From Flavobacterium sp. (GTDB taxonomy: Bacteria; Bacteroidota; Bacteroidia; Flavobacteriales; Flavobacteriaceae): DNA of 64,000 nt. The stretch lies in assembly GCA_014379405.1 (NCBI GenBank), contig JACMLU010000022.1, positions 124,001-188,000 on the forward strand, given 5' to 3'. Below are positions 1-10,192 of this stretch, piece by piece. Within the stretch, counting starts at the first letter, position 1, and the number at the start of each line of letters is the position of its first letter. The notes under the pieces are model-generated. The model did not search any database and was not told the origin of the DNA. It saw only the letters and a list, made by a program, of their open reading frames with translations. Position numbers and translations under genes: made by a program.

Positions 1-1188
1 ATGTTTACTTATCATGACATGAAAAAAGAAAAAGCAGGAGAGACTAATTATCAATCTCAAGGCATCGCTTATTCACTGGATGAAGGCCTAACTTGGAAAA
101 AATATGAAGCTAATCCAATTATTAAAAATCCAAATCTAAAAGATTTCCGGGATCCAAAAATGACTTGGGATGCCATACACCAGCAATGGTTAGTTGTTTT
201 GGCGGCAGGCGACCAAACGATGCTTTATAGTTCAAAAAACTTAAAAGATTGGCAATTGCTTTCTGATTTTGGAAAAGGTATAGGTGCTCACGGAGGCGTT
301 TGGGAATGTCCAGATTTTTTCCCAATCCCTGTTGATGGTTCCGATGAATACAAATGGGTACTTCTATTGAGTATTAATCCGGGAGGACCAAATGGCGGTT
401 CAGCCACACAATATTTTGTTGGTGATTTTGATGGAAAAACTTTTACGCTGGACAAAACCTTTTCTCAGGACATAAAAGATCAAAAGGCGCTCTACATAGA
501 TTATGGAAGAGATAATTATGCAGGTGTTACCTGGGCCAACATCTCGGAAGTAGATGGAAGAAAATTATTTATCGGATGGATGTCGAATTGGCAATATGCT
601 CAAAAAGTCCCTACTGAAAAATGGAGAAGCAGTATGACTATCCCAAGAGAATTATCACTTATAAAACAAGACGGTCATTATCGTGTCTCTTTTCAACCAG
701 TGCGAGAATTACAAAATTATATTGCTAAAACTATAAAAAAAGAAACCCTTAAAATAGATAAGGAAACGGTAATCACTGATCAATCTTTGGTGGATTTATC
801 AAAAGTAGAAATCCGTTTTACGTTAAAGGGCTTAAAAAAGGATGTTTATACTTTTTCTCTTTCCAATAAAAGTAATAATTCTATACGATTTGGCATCAAT
901 ACTAAAGACAAATACTTTTTTATTGACAGAAAAAAATCGGGGGATCTATCCTTTTCAGATGTTTTTGCGAATACAATTTCAAAAGCTCCATTTACGGAAG
1001 ATTTCAATACAATGGAAGTCAGGATTATAGTTGATAAAACCTCCATCGAAGTGTTTTACAATAATGGAAAAACAGTAATGACCGAAATATTTTTTCCAGA
1101 AAAACCTATGGAAACATTCTCGGTATCTAAAGCAAATTTCAATTTCTCCATTGAAAAATTAACAATTAACCAATTAAATTTTAACTAA
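1..1188 (+). CDS. GH32 fructan hydrolase (levanase/fructanase-like), 5' end missing
   Basis: This is the C-terminal 395 residues of a glycoside hydrolase family 32 enzyme, which releases fructose from levan, inulin or sucrose-type linkages. The five-bladed propeller is represented by an RDP motif (Asp at window residue 51, the transition-state stabiliser in the family) and an EC(P)D motif (Glu at residue 102, the acid/base). A C-terminal beta-sandwich follows from about residue 240. The WMNDPNG nucleophile motif and any signal peptide must lie before base 1, because the reading frame is open to the edge; the ATG at base 1 is probably internal. The stop is 12 nt before the SusC start, so the two are co-transcribed. 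Exo- or endo-action cannot be decided here. Confidence 0.9.
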   Translation: MFTYHDMKKEKAGETNYQSQGIAYSLDEGLTWKKYEANPIIKNPNLKDFRDPKMTWDAIHQQWLVVLAAGDQTMLYSSKNLKDWQLLSDFGKGIGAHGGVWECPDFFPIPVDGSDEYKWVLLLSINPGGPNGGSATQYFVGDFDGKTFTLDKTFSQDIKDQKALYIDYGRDNYAGVTWANISEVDGRKLFIGWMSNWQYAQKVPTEKWRSSMTIPRELSLIKQDGHYRVSFQPVRELQNYIAKTIKKETLKIDKETVITDQSLVDLSKVEIRFTLKGLKKDVYTFSLSNKSNNSIRFGINTKDKYFFIDRKKSGDLSFSDVFANTISKAPFTEDFNTMEVRIIVDKTSIEVFYNNGKTVMTEIFFPEKPMETFSVSKANFNFSIEKLTINQLNFN

Positions 1189-1200
1189 ACTATCTAAATT

Positions 1201-4200
1201 ATGAAACGAAAAATTTTCCTCTATTTAATTATAATGGGTTCCTTTTTTTCTATTACGGCTCAAAACGTAGTAATAAAAGGGGTGGTGATTTCATCAGAAG
1301 ACGGATTGCCTCTGCCAGGAGCGACTGTGACTATTTCTGGAACTGATACTAGTACATCAACAGATTTTGACGGAAAGTTTTCTTTTTCTGCAATAAAACC
1401 AGATGCCACAATTGTTGTTTCCTTTATTGGATTTGTTCAGCAATCGATAGCGCTTAATGGGCAACAAACAGTAAGCATTACTTTAAAGGTGAATAACAAT
1501 CAGCTTGATGAAGTCGTTGTAACAGGATATTCAAAACAAAAGAAAACCGATATTACTGGTGCTGTCGCCATTGTAAATATGAAGGACATTATGAAACAGC
1601 CGGAACCCAATCCAATTAAAGCTTTACAAGGGCGGATAGCCGGGGTGAAAATTTCTTCTGACGGTTCTCCAAGCGGGGCAAACACAAAAGTGGTGATTCG
1701 TGGAGTGGGTACTTTAAACAACACTGATCCTCTTTATGTGATTGACGGAATGCCCACAAAATCCGGAATGCATGAACTAAATCCAAATGATATTGAAAAT
1801 ATTCAGGTTTTGAAAGATGCTTCTTCGGCCAGTATTTATGGTTCTCGTGCTTCAAATGGGGTGATTATCATCACGACCAAGAAAGGGAAAGCAGGTAAGA
1901 TGAGAATCAATTTCAGTACTTATACTTCTATTTCTGATTATGCAAGAAAACTGGAAGTAATGAATGCCAATCAATTCGGTCAGGCTTTGTGGCAGGCGAA
2001 TATTAATGATGGATTAAACCCAAATAACAATAATTTACGTTACCAATTTGATTGGTCGGTGAATAATAACAAACCGCAGTTGAACAAAGTTTTGGTTCCT
2101 GAATATTTAGATGCTGATCAAACTTTGAAAGCTTCAAATACGGACTGGTATGATGAAATTTCACAGACAGGAATAGCAAATTCTTATGATTTATCGGTTT
2201 CCAATGCTTCAGATAAAGGGAATTATGTTTTCTCTTTGGGGTATTATGGAAATGAGGGTGTTGTAAAAACTACTGATTTTCAAAGAATTTCTGCAAGAAT
2301 GAATGGCTCTTATAAATACTTTGACGGAAAATTGGTTATAGGCGAAAATTTTAGTTTTAACCGTACCAATGAAGTTTCAGATCCTGGTGTTTTAGATCCT
2401 GCACTTCGCGCTCTGCCAATAATTCCGGTGCGTACCGTTGACGGAAAAGGTTGGGGAGGTCCAGTAGGAGGAATGAATGACAGACAAAATCCAGTTCGTT
2501 TATTGGAATATAACAAAGACAATAAATATGATTATTTGCGTCTTTTTGGGAATATTTATGCCGATTTGGAGGTAATAAAAAATCTGCATATCAAGAGCAG
2601 TTTTGGAATCGATTACGGTTCTTATAAAAAACGCACACTGCAAAGAAGTTACCAATCCGGTTATTTGCAAAACGATCAAACATCGGTTACAATTGATCAA
2701 TCCGTGAGCGATAAATGGACATGGAGTAATACTGCAATTTATAATTTGAAAGTTGGAAAAAGCAAATTGGATTTAATGGCAGGAACGGAGATGTACAAAG
2801 ACATTTTTGACACAACCACGTTGCGTAAAAATGACTTTTTGATTGAAACGCCAGATTATATGTATCCTGATGCCGGAACCGGGGAATCGTTTACCAGCGG
2901 AACATCGACATTATATTCATTGCTTTCTTATTTCGGAAAAGCAGATTATGAGTTTGATAACCGTTATTTGCTTTCGGCCACAATCCGTCGTGATGGTTCT
3001 TCACGCTTTGGCAAGAACAATCAATTCGGAACCTTTCCTGCGGTTTCAGCGGGATGGAGAATTAGCAATGAAAATTTCATTATAGATAATGCTCCTGTTT
3101 TTTCTGATTTAAAACTTAGAGCTGGTTGGGGACAAACTGGAAATCAGGAAATCAGCAATACTGCCGTTTACAGTCTTTACTTGGCTAGTTATGCAGGCGG
3201 AAGCCCAACGTGGGCAACTTCTTTTGGAACTGCTTATGATATTGCTGGAAACGGAAACGGTTTGCTTCCGTCTGGTTTTATCGCAACACAATCAGGAAAC
3301 GATGATTTAAAATGGGAGACCACTACTCAAACCAACATCGGTTTAGATTTTGGATTATTCAAACAAAAATTAACCGGATCTGTTGATTATTACATCAAAA
3401 AAACAGAGGATATTTTAGTTTTACCACCTTATTTAGGAGTAATTGGCGAAGGTGGAAACCGCTGGGTAAATGGAGCTTCAATGGAAAATGAGGGATGGGA
3501 AGTTACTTTAGGATACAGCGATGAAACTTCATTTGGTTTGAAATATGATATTTCTGCTAATGTTTCTTCAAACAAAAACAAGATTACTGCATTGCCTGAT
3601 GAAGTTAGAAATAATTATGGAGGAGATGGAATTGATGATAATATTTTAGGCCGTCCGATTAACTCCATGTACGGTTATGTTACTGACGGATTGTTTAAAA
3701 GTCAGGATGAAGTGGATAACTCGGCCAATCAGGATGGAAAAGGGCTTGGAAGAATCCGTTACCAAGATTTGAATGGTGATGGAACCATTACTGACAAAGA
3801 CCGAACTTGGATAGGGAATCCAAATGCAGGTTTGCTTTACGGATTTAACTTAAACTTGTCCTATAAAAACTTCGATTTTACCACTTTCTGGGAAGGAGCT
3901 AGTGATGTTGATGTAATTAATAATACAAAATATCAAACTGATTTTTGGAGTGTTGATGATGTTGGGTCTAACAAAGGAACCCGTTTACTGAATGCTTGGT
4001 CTGTGGATAATCCAGATTCAACTATTCCGGCTTTGACAACTGTAGACAGAAATGCGGAATCAAGATTTTCTACTTATTATGTAGAAAACGGAAACTATCT
4101 TAAACTTCGTGTGCTGCAACTGGGTTACAATCTGCCAAAAGATTTATTGAAAAAGATGAGTATAGATAGCTTTAGATTTTACATCAGCGGACAAAATTTA

Positions 4201-4305
4201 TTGATTATTGATGCTAAAAATTTCACTGGTGTAGATCCTGAAAATGCAGGATTTGGATATCCGCAGCCGATGACTTTTACAGCTGGGCTTAATTTTACAT
4301 TATAA
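1201..4305 (+). CDS. SusC-like TonB-dependent outer-membrane transporter (fructan locus)
   Basis: A 1034-residue TonB-linked outer-membrane transporter of the SusC/RagA family, expected to import fructo-oligosaccharides. A signal peptide (about residues 1-20, ending ITAQ) is followed by a carboxypeptidase-regulatory-like domain (about 23-105, with the DGLPLPGATV motif), the plug with the family sequence SIYGSRASNGVIIITTKKGK, and a long barrel ending in aromatic/hydrophobic residues. It lies between a GH32 gene and a SusD gene with gaps of 12 and 22 nt, the normal layout of a polysaccharide utilisation locus. Fructan specificity is inferred from the neighbours. Confidence 0.95.
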   Translation: MKRKIFLYLIIMGSFFSITAQNVVIKGVVISSEDGLPLPGATVTISGTDTSTSTDFDGKFSFSAIKPDATIVVSFIGFVQQSIALNGQQTVSITLKVNNNQLDEVVVTGYSKQKKTDITGAVAIVNMKDIMKQPEPNPIKALQGRIAGVKISSDGSPSGANTKVVIRGVGTLNNTDPLYVIDGMPTKSGMHELNPNDIENIQVLKDASSASIYGSRASNGVIIITTKKGKAGKMRINFSTYTSISDYARKLEVMNANQFGQALWQANINDGLNPNNNNLRYQFDWSVNNNKPQLNKVLVPEYLDADQTLKASNTDWYDEISQTGIANSYDLSVSNASDKGNYVFSLGYYGNEGVVKTTDFQRISARMNGSYKYFDGKLVIGENFSFNRTNEVSDPGVLDPALRALPIIPVRTVDGKGWGGPVGGMNDRQNPVRLLEYNKDNKYDYLRLFGNIYADLEVIKNLHIKSSFGIDYGSYKKRTLQRSYQSGYLQNDQTSVTIDQSVSDKWTWSNTAIYNLKVGKSKLDLMAGTEMYKDIFDTTTLRKNDFLIETPDYMYPDAGTGESFTSGTSTLYSLLSYFGKADYEFDNRYLLSATIRRDGSSRFGKNNQFGTFPAVSAGWRISNENFIIDNAPVFSDLKLRAGWGQTGNQEISNTAVYSLYLASYAGGSPTWATSFGTAYDIAGNGNGLLPSGFIATQSGNDDLKWETTTQTNIGLDFGLFKQKLTGSVDYYIKKTEDILVLPPYLGVIGEGGNRWVNGASMENEGWEVTLGYSDETSFGLKYDISANVSSNKNKITALPDEVRNNYGGDGIDDNILGRPINSMYGYVTDGLFKSQDEVDNSANQDGKGLGRIRYQDLNGDGTITDKDRTWIGNPNAGLLYGFNLNLSYKNFDFTTFWEGASDVDVINNTKYQTDFWSVDDVGSNKGTRLLNAWSVDNPDSTIPALTTVDRNAESRFSTYYVENGNYLKLRVLQLGYNLPKDLLKKMSIDSFRFYISGQNLLIIDAKNFTGVDPENAGFGYPQPMTFTAGLNFTL

Positions 4306-4327
4306 CAAAAGATTAAATCGAAAAAAC

Positions 4328-6019
4328 ATGAAAAAAATAATATATATAGCAGGGTTTTTAGTGATGGGAATTATCTCATCCTGTTCCGATTTTTTAGAAA
4401 ATAACCCGCGTGGAGTATTGTCTGAGGATGATATTGTTACACCAGAATCTGTAGAAGGATTTATGAATGCAGCTTATGCACAATTGGGGAATGACCATTA
4501 TGATTCACCTTATAGTTTGTGGCCTTTTGGAAATGTCCGTTCAGATGATGCTTATAAAGGCGGAAGCGGAACTAATGATATTCAGAATTTTCACTTTTTT
4601 GAAGTGTCAAATAATATCAGACCTGATTTTGGTGAATTAGATTCTTTTTGGTACATCAGTTATGTTGGAGTTTCAAGAGCTAATAAAGCTTTGAAGGCTT
4701 TGCAACAAATTTCGGAAGCCGATTATCCGCTGAAAAAAACACGTATTGCCGAAATGCGTTTTTTGAGAGGGCATTTTTATTTTATGCTGAAAATTATGTT
4801 CCGAAATGTACCATACATTACAGAAGATATCCCAGTAGAGGATTATAAAACGATTTCAAACAAAGCACTTCCGAACGAAGAACTTTGGAATAAAATTGCA
4901 GCAGATTTTCAGGCTGCAGCCAATGATTTACCTGAAACACAGCCACAAGTTGGACGCGCCAGCCAAAAAGCGGCTTATGCTTACTTAGCCAAAACACGTT
5001 TGTATCAGGCATATACACAAGACGAAACCTATGCTGTCACAGGAATCAATCAGCAGCATCTTCAAGAAGTAATTGCTGCAACCGATAAAGTAATCGGGAA
5101 AGCAGCTTTGGAACCTGATTTTGCTAATAACTTTTTGCCTGGAACTTTTGAGAACGGTTCTGAATCCATTTTTTCTATTCAATTTTCAGATAGTGATGGA
5201 ACTTTATATGGGAGGTTAAATTTTTCGGATGTTCTTTCCACTCCTCAAGGATTGGGATGTTGTGATTTTCATAAGCCAAGCCAAAACTTAGTAAATGCCT
5301 TTAAAACAGGTTCTAATGGTTTGCCTCAATTTGATACGTACAACAATCAGGATTTTGATTATAAAAATATAGATGCCAATACGGTTGACCCTAGATTGTA
5401 CCATACGGTTGCAATGCCAGGTTTGCCATATAAATACGATCCAGAATTTTTATATGTTGAAGCATGGGTAAGATCTCCGGGAACCTATGGCTATTTTGCT
5501 TCTTTGAAGGAAAATGTGGCACCAAGCTGCAGCTGTGTTGTAAACATTGATCCCTTTTATGGAAATTCAAAAAACAGAATTCAAATCCGCTACGCCGATG
5601 TGATTTTGATGCGTGCCGAAGCTTTGATTGAATTAGGAAGACAAGCCGAAGCTTTACCGTTAATAAATCAAATTAGAGAGAGGGCGGCTCAAAGTACAGG
5701 AAGGCTTCCGTATGTGAAGAACTTTAAAATCAATACTTATGTTGACGGAGTTAATTGTAGCTGGACTAAAGATTTTGCCCGAAAAGCATTGCGCTGGGAA
5801 CGCCGTTTAGAATTGGCTATGGAAGGAAGCCGCTTTTTTGATCTAGTTCGCTGGGGTGTGACTGATGAAGTTATGAATGCGTTTTATGATAAAGAAAAAA
5901 CAAAACGCAGCTATTATCAAGATGCTTTTTTTGATGCACATAAAGAAGAGTATTGCCCGATTCCGTTAAAACAAATTAATTTCAGTCAGGGATTATATAA
6001 ACAAAATCAAGGATACTAA
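4328..6019 (+). CDS. SusD/RagB-like glycan-binding lipoprotein (fructan locus)
   Basis: A 563-residue SusD-family surface lipoprotein that caps the SusC barrel and captures oligosaccharide. The signal peptide ends in a lipobox with Cys19. The helical TPR-type N-terminal half contains the region FLRGHFYFML. The C-terminal part has the family block RYADVILMRAEALIELGRQ followed by RWERRLELAMEGSRFFDLVRW. It follows SusC by 22 nt. The closing segment (CPIPLKQINFSQGLYKQNQGY) is the usual SusD ending, so the protein looks complete. Confidence 0.95.
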   Translation: MKKIIYIAGFLVMGIISSCSDFLENNPRGVLSEDDIVTPESVEGFMNAAYAQLGNDHYDSPYSLWPFGNVRSDDAYKGGSGTNDIQNFHFFEVSNNIRPDFGELDSFWYISYVGVSRANKALKALQQISEADYPLKKTRIAEMRFLRGHFYFMLKIMFRNVPYITEDIPVEDYKTISNKALPNEELWNKIAADFQAAANDLPETQPQVGRASQKAAYAYLAKTRLYQAYTQDETYAVTGINQQHLQEVIAATDKVIGKAALEPDFANNFLPGTFENGSESIFSIQFSDSDGTLYGRLNFSDVLSTPQGLGCCDFHKPSQNLVNAFKTGSNGLPQFDTYNNQDFDYKNIDANTVDPRLYHTVAMPGLPYKYDPEFLYVEAWVRSPGTYGYFASLKENVAPSCSCVVNIDPFYGNSKNRIQIRYADVILMRAEALIELGRQAEALPLINQIRERAAQSTGRLPYVKNFKINTYVDGVNCSWTKDFARKALRWERRLELAMEGSRFFDLVRWGVTDEVMNAFYDKEKTKRSYYQDAFFDAHKEEYCPIPLKQINFSQGLYKQNQGY

Positions 6020-6041
6020 TTCATTTTAAAAAAACATCAAT

Positions 6042-7439
6042 ATGAAAAAATTTATATATAAAATCTGGATGCAGGCGTCTTTGATATTGGCATTGCTTTT
6101 CATAGTAATAGCTTGTGAAGACAGTTTCGAAAATGGGGGTTTTGATGTCAATTCACCTTCTAATGTTATTTCTTTTAAGCTAAAGGGAACTGCAGGAGAA
6201 ATCGACCAGAAAACAGGAAAGATTAATGTAACTATGCCTTACGGATCTGATATTACATCTGTAATTCCTCTAGTTGTTATGGAAGAAGGCGCAACATCAA
6301 ATCTTGATTTAACAACGCCCATCAACTTTACAACGCCAGTAAAATTTAGGGTAATAAACGGTAATTTATTTAAAGATTATACGGCAACCGTAACCGTTTT
6401 GAGTCCAATCAAGAGTTTTAAAATTAATGGAGTCTCAGCAATCATCAACGATGTCAGCAAAACGATAACGATGACTTTGCCCGATAACACTAATTTAACA
6501 GCACTGCAACCGGTAATCGAATTGACTAATGGAGTTTCTATTTCACCAGCTTCAGGAGCAACGATTGATTTTACAAATCCGGTAACTTTTGTGGTAACGT
6601 CTAATGGGAAAAGTGTTAATTATACTGCCAATGTTGGTGTACCTGTAACTGGTTTAACAGTTGCATTTTTAGGTACAGCTGCCACTAGATCAGGAATTAC
6701 CAATATGGATGAAGTGACGGCTTCAAATTGGCTGTTTGCAAATTTTCCTGGAGCTAAATACATATCATTTGATAGTGTTTTAAACGGTGCCAATTTAAGT
6801 GATATCGATGTGATTTGGTGGCATTTTGATTCGGCTGCCAATTTGCCTTCAGTGGCATACAATCCTGCGGTAACGGCAGCTCTTAAAAGTTTCAGGACTA
6901 ATGGAGGGAATTTATTGTTAACGTCATTTGCTTCACAATATGTCGATGCTTTAGGGATTGTTCCTTCAGGAAAAGGACCCAATAATGTTTTTGGAGATTT
7001 TCCTCCAAACGGATTTGTAGATGGAAATTCATGGGGAATGTCATTCGTAGGGCACGAGAATCACCCAATCTTTCAGGGCTTGACAACTTTTGAAGCAGGA
7101 AAAGCTAATTTACTGCAAAGCGGCACTTTTAGATTAAATCATACTGCCTGGTGGTTTTTGCCAGATTGGGGAGGCTACGTAAACGGACAAGGTTGGAGAA
7201 ATCAAACGGGAGGAACAAACTTGGCCAGCGAAGCTTGGGATAATACTCTTGACGGAAGAGTTACCATTGCTGAATTCCCGAACACAGGAACCGATAAAAA
7301 TGTAATCGTGATTTCGATGGGAGCTTATGATTGGTATAACGAAACCAATAGTAGTGGGGTGCCAAGTCAAGCAAATGAGTTTATAGGTAATATCAAACTT
7401 TTGACACAAAACAGCATCAATTATTTAGCTAAAAATTAA
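6042..7439 (+). CDS. Surface glycan-binding lipoprotein, DUF4960-like with two N-terminal Ig-like repeats
   Basis: A 465-residue lipoprotein (lipobox Cys25). Residues of about 40-115 and 118-200 are two related beta-rich repeats of the DUF5018/SusE-like type, each with the pattern 'titmtLPdntnltaLqPvI...'. The C-terminal about 260 residues look like DUF4960 (DVIWWHFDSA, GGNLLLTSFASQYVDALGI). Such proteins occupy the surface glycan-binding position in fructan loci of Bacteroidota. It lies 22 nt after SusD and 21 nt before the next GH32 gene. The fold and binding role are inferred from recalled family patterns and position; no catalytic motif is obvious. Confidence 0.75.
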   Translation: MKKFIYKIWMQASLILALLFIVIACEDSFENGGFDVNSPSNVISFKLKGTAGEIDQKTGKINVTMPYGSDITSVIPLVVMEEGATSNLDLTTPINFTTPVKFRVINGNLFKDYTATVTVLSPIKSFKINGVSAIINDVSKTITMTLPDNTNLTALQPVIELTNGVSISPASGATIDFTNPVTFVVTSNGKSVNYTANVGVPVTGLTVAFLGTAATRSGITNMDEVTASNWLFANFPGAKYISFDSVLNGANLSDIDVIWWHFDSAANLPSVAYNPAVTAALKSFRTNGGNLLLTSFASQYVDALGIVPSGKGPNNVFGDFPPNGFVDGNSWGMSFVGHENHPIFQGLTTFEAGKANLLQSGTFRLNHTAWWFLPDWGGYVNGQGWRNQTGGTNLASEAWDNTLDGRVTIAEFPNTGTDKNVIVISMGAYDWYNETNSSGVPSQANEFIGNIKLLTQNSINYLAKN

Positions 7440-7460
7440 TCTAATTTGAAAACAATAAAA

Positions 7461-9017
7461 ATGAAATATAGAAACATAATAATGTTGTCCTCCATTTTCT
7501 TTTCAGCAGTTTCCTGCAGTCAGGAAGAAACGTATATTGGAGGTTCAATTTCAGGTGGTGAGTCTGAAATGACAAGTATTTACCCCGCACCGCCTTCACA
7601 ATGGATGGGCGGAACAGATCCGTATTACAGCGCAGGCTATACAGGAGACATCATGCCTTTTTTTGACAACGGAAAATTCCATGTCTATTTTCTTCATGAT
7701 GCCCAGAATAAACCTGCGGGTAAAGGCTTTCATGATATTCACGAATTCCAAAGTACCGATTTGGCTCATTTTACCTATGAAGGGCAAATGATTCCATTCG
7801 GAAAAACTACTGATGCTGACTTTGGTATTGGAACAGGATCTGTTGTAAAAGTTGGTAATCTTTATTACTTTTATTACACAGGACACAATGGAACTCCTGC
7901 TTTTTTACAAGCAAATGCAAGAGAAAGTGTATTGTGTGCTACCAGTACTGATTTGAAAAATTGGACAAAAATTCCTTCTTTCAAACTGACAGCACCCGCT
8001 GGATATTATAATTATGATTTTAGGGATCCACATGTGTTTTATAACGATGAATTAAAGAAATATTCGATGTTGGTAAGCACGCAAACTGAACCAGGTAGAA
8101 AAGCGGTTTTACTGCATTTTACAAGTGTTGATCCAGCTTCTGGCAGGTGGGATGTTCAAGCTCCAATTTACACCACAACTCCTGCAGAAAATTATTTGAT
8201 GATGGAATGTGCAGATATTTTTAAAATGGGAAATTATTGGTATTTAATGTTTTCTGAAAATTGGAGTAATAATAAAGGAACACATTATAAGATGGCAACT
8301 TCTATCAATGGACCTTGGACAACGCCACAAAATGATAGAATTGATGGAGAATATTTTTATGCAGGAAAAACAGCTTCTGATGGAAACAAAAGATATGTTT
8401 TTGGATGGAACGCCAGAAAAACACCAGAAACTGATTTAGGCAATAAAGATTGGGCAGGAAATATGGTTATTCATGAATTAGCACAAAATTCAGATGGAAC
8501 TTTAGCAACCCAAGCACCGCAAGCAGTAAAAAACTTCTTTTCTAAAAACAGCAACGTTGAGGTCGATGCTACTTTAGGAGATGCTACCGTAAATAATGGT
8601 AGTTATAATTTGAGTATTACTACCAATAAAGCGATGGTAACTTTTAAACCTATTGGTAAAAGAGCAAAAATAAATGCTGAGCTTACTTTGAAAACTACAA
8701 CGGGAACTACTGGATTTGTTTTCCATACTAATAATAATACAGGAAGTTATTATAAAATTGTTTTAGATGCTACAAAAAATGCCATTATAGGATACAATTC
8801 AGCTTCACAGGAAACAACCAGAATACCATTTGGATTGCAAACAAATACAAAATACGATGTTGAAATAATTACCGAAGGCAGTGTTGTTATACTTTACATT
8901 AACGGAAAAGCAGCTTTGACTAATCGTATTTATGGAAGGGATAAGTATAAATGGGGAATCATTGCTGAAGGGCAAAATGCTACAGTTAGCAATATTCAGC
9001 TTAGACAATCTGAATAA
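7461..9017 (+). CDS. GH32-family lipoprotein, divergent N-terminal motif
   Basis: A 518-residue surface lipoprotein (lipobox Cys19) of glycoside hydrolase family 32. The three active-site carboxylates can be placed: Asp63 in GDIMPFF, where canonical enzymes have NDPNG; Asp189 in RDPHVF; and Glu249 in ECAD. The C-terminal domain (about 360-518) is a beta-sandwich of the concanavalin/DUF4975 sort. The ATG at 7461 is used because it gives a complete lipoprotein signal; an in-frame TTG lies 15 nt upstream. The unusual motif 1 suggests a subgroup distinct from the GH32 at the window start, probably with a different cleavage mode. It is linked to the fructokinase by a 20-nt gap. Confidence 0.88.
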   Translation: MKYRNIIMLSSIFFSAVSCSQEETYIGGSISGGESEMTSIYPAPPSQWMGGTDPYYSAGYTGDIMPFFDNGKFHVYFLHDAQNKPAGKGFHDIHEFQSTDLAHFTYEGQMIPFGKTTDADFGIGTGSVVKVGNLYYFYYTGHNGTPAFLQANARESVLCATSTDLKNWTKIPSFKLTAPAGYYNYDFRDPHVFYNDELKKYSMLVSTQTEPGRKAVLLHFTSVDPASGRWDVQAPIYTTTPAENYLMMECADIFKMGNYWYLMFSENWSNNKGTHYKMATSINGPWTTPQNDRIDGEYFYAGKTASDGNKRYVFGWNARKTPETDLGNKDWAGNMVIHELAQNSDGTLATQAPQAVKNFFSKNSNVEVDATLGDATVNNGSYNLSITTNKAMVTFKPIGKRAKINAELTLKTTTGTTGFVFHTNNNTGSYYKIVLDATKNAIIGYNSASQETTRIPFGLQTNTKYDVEIITEGSVVILYINGKAALTNRIYGRDKYKWGIIAEGQNATVSNIQLRQSE

Positions 9018-9037
9018 CATTAAAAAACTAAATAGAA

Positions 9038-9958
9038 ATGAATAAAGGAAAAAACCTTAAGGCAGTATGCTTTGGAGAGGTATTATGGGATGTATTTCCT
9101 TCTCATAAAAAGATAGGAGGAGCACCTTTGAATGTGGCACTACGTATGAATTCTTTAGGGGTGGCCACAACAATTATAAGTCGGATTGGGAAAGACGTTG
9201 ATGGTGATGATATACTATCATTTTTAAAAGACCAAAATGTCAGTTCAGATTCAATTCAAATTGGAGAGGAATACAAAACCGGAGTTGTAAATGTAATGAT
9301 TAATGAAAAAGGAAATGCTTCGTATGATATTATGTATCCTTCTTCTTGGGATAAAATTACACTAACCAATGAAATGATTGAAAAGGTTTCAGAATCAGAT
9401 GTTTTCATTTTTGGAAGCTTAATCTGTAGGGATGAAATTTCCAGATCTACTTTGTATGCTTTATTGGATAAAGCAAAATATAAAGTTATGGATGCCAATC
9501 TAAGAGCACCTTATTATACAACAGAGGTGCTGATAGAATTAATGTCAAAAGCAGACTTTATTAAACTTAATGATGAAGAATTATGGGAATTAAGTCGAAA
9601 ATTAGATTCACCCTATAATTCTTTTGAGCAAAACATCAAATTCATAGCTGAAAAAACAAACACAAAACAAGTCTGCGTTACCAAGGGAGCTTTTGGAGCG
9701 GTTTTATATTATAACGATAAATTTTATTACAATAGTGGTTATTTTGTAAAAGTGGTTGATACCGTTGGAGCGGGAGATTCTTTTTTGGCCACTTTAATAG
9801 TTAGGTTGCTCAATGGAAAATCGCCTCAAAAATCTTTGAATTATGCTTGTGCTGTTGGGGCATTGGTAGCTGGGCACGAAGGAGCAAATCCAAAGATTTC
9901 TGATATAGAAATAAAAAAGTATATGATGCTTGAAGATAAAAATAAAATCAAAAAATAA
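9038..9958 (+). CDS. Fructokinase (PfkB/ribokinase family)
   Basis: A 306-residue cytoplasmic sugar kinase of the PfkB family that would phosphorylate fructose released by the GH32 enzymes. The N-terminal block CFGEVLWDVFP...GGAPLNVA is typical of fructokinases, and the C-terminal signature DTVGAGDSF carries the catalytic base Asp247. It is the last gene of the fructan operon, 20 nt after the GH32 gene. The substrate assignment rests on the N-terminal signature and the locus context. Confidence 0.9.
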   Translation: MNKGKNLKAVCFGEVLWDVFPSHKKIGGAPLNVALRMNSLGVATTIISRIGKDVDGDDILSFLKDQNVSSDSIQIGEEYKTGVVNVMINEKGNASYDIMYPSSWDKITLTNEMIEKVSESDVFIFGSLICRDEISRSTLYALLDKAKYKVMDANLRAPYYTTEVLIELMSKADFIKLNDEELWELSRKLDSPYNSFEQNIKFIAEKTNTKQVCVTKGAFGAVLYYNDKFYYNSGYFVKVVDTVGAGDSFLATLIVRLLNGKSPQKSLNYACAVGALVAGHEGANPKISDIEIKKYMMLEDKNKIKK

Positions 9959-10179
9959 GTTTATAGCTCCATTGTTAGGCAGATTTTAAGTTCATTATAA
10001 CTACCTACAATGGAGTAATAATTTAGTCTGTTTTTAAAATAAAAAATTATTGGTATGAATTGGGAAAATATAGTAATTGTGCTAATTTCTGCAATGTTAG
10101 TAACACCAGAACCCCATGTAAAAGGGTAAAAATGTATAAACCTATTTGTTTTTTGAACTGCTTATTCATTAAAACTCCT

Positions 10180-10187
10180 TACCTTTG
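10180..10187 (+). promoter_or_regulatory. -7 element of candidate small-RNA promoter
   Basis: TACCTTTG matches the Bacteroidota -7 consensus TAnnTTTG. A TTG at 10153-10155 lies 24 nt upstream, one base longer than the usual spacing. The following GTGTAT is shared with the counterpart at 42225-42237. Transcription would start near 10193 and run into the structured RNA and terminator. Confidence 0.5.
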
Positions 10188-10192
10188 TGTAT

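Noticed and set aside
6620..6982. A 120-codon frame on the - strand inside the DUF4960-like gene
   Set aside because: It lies wholly antisense to a well-supported lipoprotein gene and has no recognisable domain.
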